A DNA stretch of 64,000 nucleotides. Origin: Drosophila pseudoobscura (lineage: Eukaryota; Arthropoda; Insecta; Diptera; Drosophilidae). Shown here piece by piece: positions 55,294 through 64,000 of the stretch. Within the stretch, counting starts at the first letter, position 1. The number at the start of each line of letters is the position of its first letter. The DNA lies in NCBI RefSeq assembly GCF_009870125.1, contig NC_046683.1, positions 46,515,869 through 46,579,868 on the forward strand, given 5' to 3'. A program made the position numbers and the translations under genes. The notes under the pieces were generated by a model. It worked only from the letters and a program-made list of their open reading frames with translations. It made no database searches and was not told where the DNA came from.

Positions 55294-57339
55294 TGTTGCT
55301 GTTTTTTGTAGATTTTCTCAACACAGGGATGCGTAAAGCTGAGTGTGTGCGTGTGTGAATATGTGCGCGTGCCGCAGACGTTGCTGCACCTGTCACAATT
55401 GGGCAGCTGCACCGCTGCGGCTTTTCCGAAATACACTGCTTGTTTTTATAATCATGAGTACCTTACAAAGGCTTCCAAACATTCCAAGGGTGGCAAAGCA
55501 TATCTATGCCGTCGGGACACGCATATACACAGAAAGATGTTAAATAAAGAAAGATTCAGCACAAACAACAAAACGAAACAATTATGCTTATAACTTGTAT
55601 TATTATCGGATTAATCAATTTTTCTATTTCTAAAATAGCCTATTCTATTTTTTGTTAAGTGTGACAAGCAGTGTGACCGCGGATACAGTATACGGTCTGA
55701 TGAAAAAAAAAACCAATTTAGCCAACTTAACCCCCCTATATTTGAACGGGGGAACAACTTTAGTTAAACCGCGAAAAAATATATTTTTTGTAAAATTCAT
55801 GTAGGTAAATTCTTCCTTTTTACTCATATTGAGCCCCACAATATCTCTCACCTGATCTGCGCTAATATTCTTTAAATTTCATAATTTTCGTGGAGAGTAT
55901 TTTAATACACCAGTTGACAGTGGGTTAATCGTTCTCTGTCTGTGATCAATTGTCATATTCCTCGATTTTGATATTCGTTTTGATATTACTATCTTGCTAG
56001 GACCCGCAGCATTGAACATATATTTTTATACGATTGATGAATCAATTTTTTACAAGACATGTTAAGTTTAAGGTTTCAATTTTACTTGATTTTGTCTAAA
56101 ATAAGGTTTAAACAAAAAGATAAAAGCATAACGTAAGCGGGCATGAAATGAATCGAAAGTGAGCATGAAATGTTACGTTTCGAACACTTGTTGCCTGTCA
56201 ATTTGTGGTATAGACCCTACTTATACCCTACTTGCCGTAATTAATATTAAAATTTTGTTTTCCAACATGAGCTGAAACATTACTAATGACTTTTTCTTAG
56301 ATTGAAATATTTTTTACCTATTCATGCATATGATTTGTTTGTTGTATAGATGTATATATATTTCGATCCCGATACCTATTCTTGGTCTCTGTAAGCAAAA
56401 TTTCGGTGAGACAGCTTTAATACAGCAACTAACTAGTTTCTGCATTCCTGGGTTAACAAAAATGTTCTTAATTCTATAAAATCCCTCTCCATAGGAAATA
56501 CATATGTATATTGTCCAGTTTAAACATTTCCGATGCAAAAAATGTATTATGGCCATATGACACTAGACTTTGGTAACTTTGCTGCAAACTTTCTACAATC
56601 GGAGAACTTAGCCAGCCAGCAAAATTGGTACTGAAGAGTACAAAAATTGTTAATATCTGCCGCAGCGCTTCTCCCAGCTCAGATCGAAAGCCAATTGGAC
56701 GCATATATCTCTCGCTCTCACTGCATGATTTTCCCATAAGGCTATCTCTGTTTATGCAACTATTTCTATTAACTGCATGGCTGGTGCCAGCACTCAAAAC
56801 AAGGTAGATGACACGTGATACATGATCATGATACCATTTGCTGGTGAACACTGTTTATAATTTGCTTTAAATCTTTGCTCATTTTGCTTCACTAACTTCA
56901 TTTAACGTGTCGAAAATGTGTGGGGCTACCTTATTAAATATACTGTAATATACCGTAACACTGCGCTTGCAGTGCTGGAAAACGACCAGCCCAGCGGCGC
57001 TGACAACACTGATCGCTATTCGTCGTTGACATTTAAAGCGCCCAGAAAAAAGCTTACGCGATTCACTCACACTGTCGTGGAATCGAGGAGATGCTTGACT
57101 AACGAACGGATTATTTAACGCGCCGTAAAAATGGCAACGCTTGCAATCAACAAATTCATGTTACGAAAATTACATTATTAGAATTTACAATCGAGGCGTC
57201 AGTTGAGAGTTTTGTCGAAAAACATTCAATTAAAGCGACGGATCCGCGAGTGTCTTCAGTTAATTTCGACTGTCTATATATAGAAACTTCTATATATGCA
57301 CAAATAATTGCAAATAGGTTAAATATTTAGCATCTCGAG
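55294..57339. other. upstream regions of Girdin and the Ig/FN3 gene, with hAT debris
   Basis: 2 kb between divergent genes. Girdin 5' UTR and promoter occupy the left part. hAT-family sequence fills about 55669-56290 (listed separately). The open frame at 56474-56851 on the minus strand shows no homology. Near 56941-56956 is another short ATATACCGTAACACTG piece. The Ig/FN3 gene's promoter lies near 57200-57340, where I see TATATATAG at 57274-57282. Confidence 0.5.
55669..56290 (-). mobile_element. hAT-family remnant upstream of Girdin
   Basis: Starts CAGTGTGACCGCGGAT, matching the right terminus of the 39534-40786 element in reverse, then TATACGGTCTGA. Further in, 56029-56060 (ATACGATTGATGAATCAATTT, split) matches the reverse complement of 40598-40625, confirming the family. 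The 56105-56270 part aligns with the remnant at 38320-38500. No target duplication or transposase frame is visible. Confidence 0.65.
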
Positions 57340-60300
57340 ATGGGAAATCAGCCGGGAAAGCTGCATGCCCATGCACAGAGCGGTCGACCCAAGAAGAATG
57401 TCCACTGGAAGTCTGCAGGCAAGTTTTAGCGTAACTTCGAAAACATATCCAAAAGTATTCCCAATCCCAGTCCATTTAGTCCGATAGAAAGCATTCGGAT
57501 GGGCTATAATCAGCGCAGACGGAGCCCACATAGCTGGTGGGAGCGCTAGAAATTTGTCTATTTATAGCGACTCGCACACTCAAGTGGTTGCCGTGGTCTG
57601 GTCTGGTCCGTGATTGTGTGAATGTTTGGCCTAAAAAATCAAAACGACAAAAGTAATGTTTTCGAAACTACGGCTACGGCTACAGCTGTGGCTGTGGCTA
57701 CGGCTACGGCTAAAGACAGAGAGAAAGAGAGCCATCGGGCGGCAGAAACTGAGAGAGGGACCAGTTTTCAGTGCATCATTTATGCTTGCTTATGCTTTCA
57801 GAACGACCCTCTCCGCCTGGTCGGCCCATACTGACGCCGCTGTCGCTCTCGGAGCAGCAGCCCGATGTGGTCAACCTGCGCTGGGATCGTCCGCTACTCG
57901 ACGGAGGCTCTCCAATCACCGGCTACACGGTGGAGCACCGTCGCATGGGCTCGCCGCATTGGGTGCGTGCCACACCCACGCCTGTCTCCCGGTGCGATGT
58001 CTGCATCAGTGGACTGGAGCCAGGCTGGCGATACCAGTTTCGCTGCTTTGCCGAGAACATCGTGGGACGATCCGACGCTAGCGAGCTCTCTGATCCCCTA
58101 ACGGTTACACTCCAGCGCAACGCGATAACTGTTCCCCGCTTTATCGACGAGCTGTTGGACACTGATGCGGTGGAGGACGAGCGGATCGAGTTCCGGGTGC
58201 GCATCCTGGGCGAACCGCCGCCGGAGATCAACTGGTTCAAGGATGGCTATGAGATCTTCAGCAGTCGACGCACCAAGATCGTCAACGACAACGATGCCAG
58301 TGTTCTGATCATCCACCAAGTGGCACTGACGGACGAAGGCGAAATCAAGTGCACAGCAACGAACCGAGCTGGCCACGTGGTGACCAAAGCCAGGCTTATG
58401 GTGCAGGCGCCACCCAAGATTCGTTTGCCACGCACCTACGAGGACGGACTCATCGTGGAAGCCGACGAGGTACTGCGTCTGAAGGTCGGCATTGCCGGAC
58501 AGCCGCCGCCGGCCATTAGCTGGCTCCATGAGGGCGAAGTGATTGCCCCTGGTGGACGATTCGAGGTATTTTACTATACACGTATTTTTTGAATATTCAA
58601 TCTGCATTTTTTAAGCCGTTATTTGTTCTTACTGAAGGTCACCAATACGGAGAAAAATTCGCTTCTCAAGATAGACAACGTGCATCGGGAGGACCGTGGC
58701 GAATACATGGTGCGTGCATGGAACAAGCTGGGGGAAGACAACACATCGTTTCTGGTCACGGTAACGGCACGGCCGAATGCCCCGGGTGCTCCCCGTCTGA
58801 ACATGTCGTTCGGCAAGTCCGCAACGCTCTCCTGGACGGCACCTCTGGACGATGGCGGCTGCAAGATCGGCAACTACATTGTGGAGTACTTTCGAATCGG
58901 CTGGAACGTCTGGCTAAAGGCCGCCACCACGCGGGCCCTGACGACCACTCTACACGATCTGATAGAGGGCTCGGAGTACAAGTTCCGCGTCAAGGCTGAG
59001 AACCCCTATGGCCTGAGTGAGCCATCCGAGGAGTCGGAGCTGCTCTTCATACCCGATCCCAAGCGTGGCATCACCAAGCCCAAGTCTGCCACCAAAATTG
59101 CCGGCGAGGAGAAGGATAAGCCCAAGTCGGACGTCGTCCAAGTACCGCCACGCCGCAAGACGCTCTCTCCACCACGTCCCCATGCAGATGCTGCGACGGG
59201 CATGTCGCCCAAGCAGTCACCAAACGCCAAACGCAAGCCAAAGCCTCAGCTCATCGACAATGAGCAGCTGCACCATGAAATGTCCTACGGCACCTCGGAC
59301 CAGGCTCTAAGAATGGACGTCCGCAAGAGCCCCTCCCAGAGCAGTGCCGACTCGTCGGCCAAGCCGGCGGCTGGATCCAATAACAAGCTCAACCTCACGC
59401 TGATCACCACCACCGCTCTGGTCGAGAAGACAGAGCCCCCGGCTAGGCCCCAGAAGTCGCCAGTTGGCTCACCTCTCAAGTTGTTCAATACCAAGCCCAC
59501 GGCTGTGGCCAAAGAGAGGTCCCCACTGCAGCCCCAACCACAGCCCCTGCCCACTCCGCCTGCGGAAAAGCCGGGTAAAACGGTCCTCCACCGAAAACGA
59601 AGTCTGAGTCCGCCAACGAATCGACAACACTCCGAAACGAAACCAACATCACCACCGGAGCCCATCAAGTCAACTCCAGCCCTGCAGCGTAGTGCGGAGC
59701 CTGTCCAGCTGGGGGTTAACCAGAATGTGAGACGATTCTCGGGCCAGGCCCTGAGTCCGGCGAGGAACGTACCCACCCTGGCATTGGCAGTGGCTGCCAG
59801 TGCTAGTGCGGTGATTGGCGAAAGGCTGCCCACCATTGAGATCAGTGCACCACCACCAGCCACAGCAACAGCAACAGCCACAGCTCCGCTTCCAGTTCCA
59901 GTCCCGGAAGAGTCCCCCAAACCGAAACACAAGCCCAAACCAGACTCTTCTCCAGTTCCGAGACGTACCTCCAGGTTTGCGGACAAGCACGACGAGGTGC
60001 ACACTAGCAACGAGTTCATGCTCGTCGTCTTCGACAAGAACAGCAAGGTCAAGGATAAGGACAGTAAGTATACCCAGAGCCCATCCATGGTCCAAGACAT
60101 TCCAGTTTTGCATTTGTCCTTTCCACAGAGCAAGATTCCTTCGAACTAGACCTGGAGGATGCCATACAGCCACCGCCCATATCCATCTCCGCACCAGATC
60201 TGGCATTTCTGGAGTTCAACAACCTGCATACCACCTTCCCGCTGCGCCGGTCCGTGAGCTCCACCGAGCTGCTCTACGAGCGAGCAATGGCGAGATTCTA

Positions 60301-62242
60301 TGAGGCGGTAGAGCTGGAGCAAGCCGCCAAGTCGAGAAAGGCCTCCCAGGACAGAATAGCAAGCAGTACGCAGGCGCCTGTTCCGCCGGCTAATCTCCGC
60401 AAGCGCCTGGGCTCCATTTCAGAGGCAGAGCGCGTTTCGTTCGAGCGGAGGAGCGAACTGCGTCGGCAATCAGCGGACATGGTTAGCATGGGTCGAAAGT
60501 GGGACTCAAGGGAGAATGTCAACGATCTGAGCAGCCTCTCACGCACGCACACTACGGGACAGATTTCGGGCGAGGAACAGCAGCGCATCCGGGAACACGA
60601 AGAGCTTGACGAAGAAGAGCGGACCGAGAGCACAGCAGAAGACAGTGAAGACATGAATATGGAGATGGATGAGGACTATCCAGCACAGGGTAAACAGCAG
60701 TCTAGCTACGATCTGGGATCCGACTACACCGAGAGCACTGCCTCCTCGGAGCAGGACTCCATTGAGAAGTTCAAGATGGAACTGCTGGCTCGCACTCGCT
60801 CGCCCAGTCCCCGCGATCTGGAGACGTACCATCCTCGGAACATGGGCGCTGGCACCTTTACACCATATCGCGCCCCCACACCGGAGCAGGCAGCTGTTGT
60901 GCTCAACCGCCCTATGCCTCTGCCCAGTCCAGACTTTGTCCCCAAGCCGATCCTTAAACGCTCGTCCAACGAGCATGTGGAGCAGCCGGTGAGCCCACCC
61001 AACAGTCCATCCTTGCCTGGAAATGGCAATGGATCCACAGCCACCTCCGCAGTGGGAGTTGCAGCCATCCCACAGCCATCCGTACCAAATGCTGCGCCCA
61101 ATCCCAGTACGAGCAGCCTAAAGATGGACCTGGCCAAAGGCATAAAGTCGTTCTTTAGTCGCGACAAGCGATCCGCCACCGAGAAGAACACTGAAGCCAA
61201 CGAGGAGATATCGAATCCTCTGGAGAAAACCAATGCCGCTGCCATTGCGGCTGATTTGGAGGTCAAACGCAGGGCCAAGGAGGAAGAGGAACTACGTCGC
61301 CTAGAGGCCGAGCGCCTCATGCAGGAGGAGGCCCATGCCGCCGTCGATCACTACAGCGACCTAGTCCGGGAGGTGGGCAGCTCCCACAAATACCACACGC
61401 CACTCTACTTGGACCGCGAGGAGCTGAAGCGGGCCGCCGCCAAGGCAGCAGCCGAAACTGACGAGGATGAGGGATCCATGTCAAACACGGAGGAACACAG
61501 GAGGCGGCTGGCTAGCAAGACCAACGACGACATGCTGTTGGCACCCCCAGTAGTCAGTCGGGAGCGGCGTCTGTCCATCTCGGAGAGGGAGCAGCTGGTA
61601 CATGTCCGTGATGCGTCCAGTAATCTGGCGTATCACAAATCACGCGACAAAGATGAGTTAGTGCGGGAGGAGAGCGAGCAGCAGACTCAAAGGCAGAAGG
61701 AGGAGGAGGAGCCGGAGTACCCGACTATCCTAGTGGTGCCCCCTCTGAAAACAAGGAACAAGACGGAGGCGGAGAGTGAGAGCGTCATGAGCGAGACGGT
61801 CGAGGCTCGTCCCGATGCCCGGGGACGAACGCGTCTCGTAAAGGTAAAGCGGGTGATTAAGCGGCGGGTTCCGTCCAGCACTCGGTCTCGCGACACCTCG
61901 CTCAATAGACCCCCACCACCAGCTACGGGAAGCCTGGCTCTGGCAGTAGAGAGGACCTCACAGACGGCCTTGGTTCTGTCAAGCGCCGAGCGGGATCTTC
62001 TGGAGAGAGCGTCCGCACTGGCGGTGCTCCAATCGGAGGAGCATACGCACGAGAAGGTCCGCTCGGCTCTCAGCTACTGTACGGATCTGGTTCTCTTCCT
62101 GGTTGCCTGTTATGTATACTTGTTCAAGGACGCGAGACTGGTCCTGCCAATTCTGGGGCTGATCATTTACCGCCAACTGGGCGAAGCCGTAAGGGGCTAT
62201 ATACCCACCTGGTTGCGTCGCAAGGGCAACGACGAGACCTGA
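57340..62242 (+). CDS. titin-like Ig/FN3 protein with putative N-myristoylation and hydrophobic C-terminus
   Basis: Four exons, 57340-57418, 57802-58565, 58638-60063 and 60129-62242, give 1460 residues. Domain order: FN3 (about 30-125, PPGRPILTPL, WDRPLLDGGSPITGYTVEH), Ig (about 130-225, PEINWFKDGYEI, DEGEIKCTATNRAG), Ig (about 227-320, PAISWLHEGEVI, REDRGEYMVRAWN), FN3 (about 323-420, LSWTAPLDDGGCKIGNYIVEY, YKFRVKAENPYGLSEPS). The Ig/FN3 style is that of sarcomeric titin-kinase-family proteins, not cell-surface receptors. A long Pro/Ser- and charge-rich tail follows, with two hydrophobic segments near the C-terminus (LVLFLVACYVYLF, LVLPILGLIIY). The N-terminus MGNQPGK fits the N-myristoylation consensus and there is no signal peptide. 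The first intron has a GC donor (CTGCAG|GCAAGT). In D. melanogaster I would compare it to CG14964. Confidence 0.87.
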
Positions 62243-63320
62243 TCCTCTGGTCTTGGTCATCCTCACATGCGTTTATCGATTAAGCTAGTTTTTATTAATG
62301 TCGACTTATTTATGTATCTTAAGCTAAAGTTCTGTTACGGAATATCAAAGAATCCTCGTCAGAGCCGAGCCGAGCCTCGTACTCAATATGCTGTATACGT
62401 CAAGAGTCCTTGCAAATCTATTCCGAATTCTGTCCAAAGTAGGTCGAAAAGGCTTGGTACATCATTGAAATGATTCATTGTTGACTTTCCCACCGTTTCT
62501 CCAATGAAGATTCGCTGGTACTAATAATTTAATAACCTTGAAGATAAGTTTATCACTTAACCAGGTCCGTCTACCTGCTGTGTATATGCATCGAGTTATA
62601 CGATGTGTATCAAAAGTGTGTCCGCTGTGGGAAAAGACTTGAGTTTTTTTTAACCAATTAATGACAATCGTCTTATAAAATGCCGTCTCTGAAGAATGGT
62701 AAAAAATTGTAATTGCATGGGACCCTACTTTTCAATTTGCAAGGATATTTCATTCTTCGGTTCCCGAAGCTCGACTATTTTCCTTTTCTTTTAAAAATGA
62801 TGAGTGTGTGTTTGTTAGGGTTGTTCATTGAAGACCTATTCGACCATAAATTCTACATATGTACATATGTATGTATTTATGTTTCATTTTGTGCCCCTCA
62901 TGTTATGAAGTGTTCGTTTGCGGTTCTTTGTCGTCAATCTGCATTGTTGGTGATTTTGGAAATAAAGCTTAGGCCAAACCAAACTAAAATTCGCCTGCGA
63001 GTATTCATCGCCCCATAGAGATGTACGAGTATCTGGGGTTAAGTTATTCTCAATTTGGTCTTTGTTTTGGTCTTGTCTTGTTTGCTCTCCCTGTTTATCC
63101 CGGACTCAGACTTCCTCGAGGGATTACTATCCGAGTGATACTATAAACAGATCGAATAGGGGGCTTATCAGATGACGACAACTGTCAGCAAAGATGCTGC
63201 GACAAATTCCGGGAGGCCGCTATCAGCAGATAAGTGGGATATGATATGGATATGCGAGTACTAATTGTATAAAAGGTAGCTACTTTCGGTTGGCTGGCAT
63301 CCAGTCGTAGCTATACAGCC
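62243..63320. other. intergenic region and gut-type promoter of the next gene
   Basis: 1.08 kb. The left part is the 3' UTR of the Ig/FN3 gene. At the right end GATA motifs occur at 63164-63170 (CTTATCA) and 63221-63234 (TATCAGCAGATAAG, an inverted pair), and a TATA box (TATAAAAG) at 63268-63275, 46 bp before the ATG. No other gene seen. Confidence 0.65.
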
Positions 63321-64000
63321 ATGGCTATTACTCTGGGGTTGCTCTTCTTCTTGGCCCTTGGCACCGGATCACTTGCCCAATGGCCGCTGGCACAACAACC
63401 AGCTGGAGGAGAATTCCTGCAGCCTTACCCCGTGGCTCCTCCGCCGCCGCCTCCAACCCTCGCCCGGGATCTGGATGAGATTACACGTCTGATTCAGTTC
63501 AAGCCTCTGAATCAGCTGCTGGCGCGGTACCTGATCAACGATGCTCAGTTCCAAGCCTTCGTGCGGATTATCAACAGCAACGCTGGCTTCACGGCCCGCT
63601 GGCGTCTGCTCTCGCAGCCCGAGCTCATCCTATTCCTACAGTGGGTCGACCAGCAGCTGGTGGCATCAGGCGGCGCCTTTGAGATTGAGGAGCAGGAGCT
63701 AGCCGTCACTTTGTTCAACCGCTTCCCCTACTGGTCTGGCACCGTTTTCGGCTGGCAGGGATTTCTGAACGAGGCGCAGCTCTACTTTCCCCAATATGCG
63801 ATTCGAGCCCACATCGACGCCAAACTGTTGCAACCGGGCATCTTTTCCCAGTTCTGGTCAAGACTCCAGGCTCTGCGAGTGGTCTACGAACGCTGGTTGG
63901 CTTTGCCGGGTACTGTGCAGGTTGTGGCGGACCTGACGCAGGCGGGCATCGACACGGCTCAGTTGGATGGAATTATACGCGAGCTCTTCGGATGGAATGT
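63321..64000 (+). CDS. insect-allergen-repeat (DUF1397/G12-like) secreted protein, 3' end outside window
   Basis: Open frame from the ATG at 63321 to the window edge, at least 226 residues. Signal peptide MAITLGLLFFLALGTGSLA, a Pro-rich spacer (VAPPPPPPTLARD), then the helical insect-allergen repeat characteristic of cockroach Bla g 1 and mosquito G12: LDEITRLIQFKPLNQLLARY, then DAQFQAFVRIINS, FTARWRLLSQPELILFLQWV, FLNEAQLYFPQYA. Members are lipid-binding proteins secreted by midgut cells; the GATA pair and TATA box upstream fit that expression. The C-terminal part is cut by the window. Confidence 0.88.
   Translation, partial: MAITLGLLFFLALGTGSLAQWPLAQQPAGGEFLQPYPVAPPPPPPTLARDLDEITRLIQFKPLNQLLARYLINDAQFQAFVRIINSNAGFTARWRLLSQPELILFLQWVDQQLVASGGAFEIEEQELAVTLFNRFPYWSGTVFGWQGFLNEAQLYFPQYAIRAHIDAKLLQPGIFSQFWSRLQALRVVYERWLALPGTVQVVADLTQAGIDTAQLDGIIRELFGWN

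Noticed and set aside
56474-56851. 125-codon minus-strand ORF upstream of the Ig/FN3 gene
   Set aside because: AT-rich, no recognisable domain, no splice or promoter context; may be chance.

Overview
This is a Drosophila-type nuclear window from an arm corresponding to the melanogaster 3L arm (Muller D). The evidence is compact genes with short GT-AG introns, TATA and GATA promoters typical of fly gut genes, DINE-1/mini-me repeats with (GTCY)n tracts, and a run of recognisable fly genes (Hsp83, hobbit, TRAPPC11/gryzun, Girdin, MED4, Cdc27, mRpL50, NCOA5/Neosin). The species is probably not in the melanogaster subgroup; the obscura group is only my guess.

Layout. 0-9 kb: housekeeping genes mRpL50, the NCOA5 homologue, an unrecognised basic protein, Cdc27/APC3 and MED4. 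9.6-17.1 kb: the giant lipid-transfer protein gene hobbit in ten exons. 18.2-31.7 kb: TRAPPC11 (gry) on the minus strand, with six secreted trypsin-like proteases nested on the opposite strand inside one 9-kb intron. 32-38 kb: RAMP4/SERP1, a DUF167 protein, and Hsp83 with its heat-shock promoter. 38-41 kb: a duplicated piece of the Hsp83 promoter, then a 1253-bp hAT transposon derivative with intact 8-bp target duplications, immediately upstream of a THAP-domain gene. 42-46.5 kb: a small cluster of secreted Cys-rich/chitin-binding proteins (one mucin-like, one decayed copy). 47-55 kb: Girdin/Daple homologue, whose largest intron holds two tandem 1.1-kb DINE-like units and a third inverted piece. 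57-62 kb: an Ig/FN3 protein with a putative myristoylated N-terminus and hydrophobic C-terminus. 63.3 kb to the end: the start of a gut-type insect-allergen-repeat gene.

Working themes. Several genes act in secretion: TRAPPC11 (ER-Golgi), RAMP4 (translocon) and hobbit (ER-plasma membrane lipid transfer). Proteases, peritrophin-like proteins and the allergen-repeat protein look like gut or cuticle products with TATA or GATA promoters. I found no viral or LTR element, no RNA gene and no CRISPR. The observations I rate highest are (a) a hAT family whose terminal inverted repeat contains the core-promoter Motif 1 (GGTCACACT) and whose ends lie just upstream of four genes here, and (b) a 113-bp diverged copy of the Hsp83 TATA/HSE region 696 bp upstream, keeping most of the HSE but not the TATA box. 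Exon boundaries below were placed by eye; every complete multi-exon CDS sums to a whole number of codons with matching phases.
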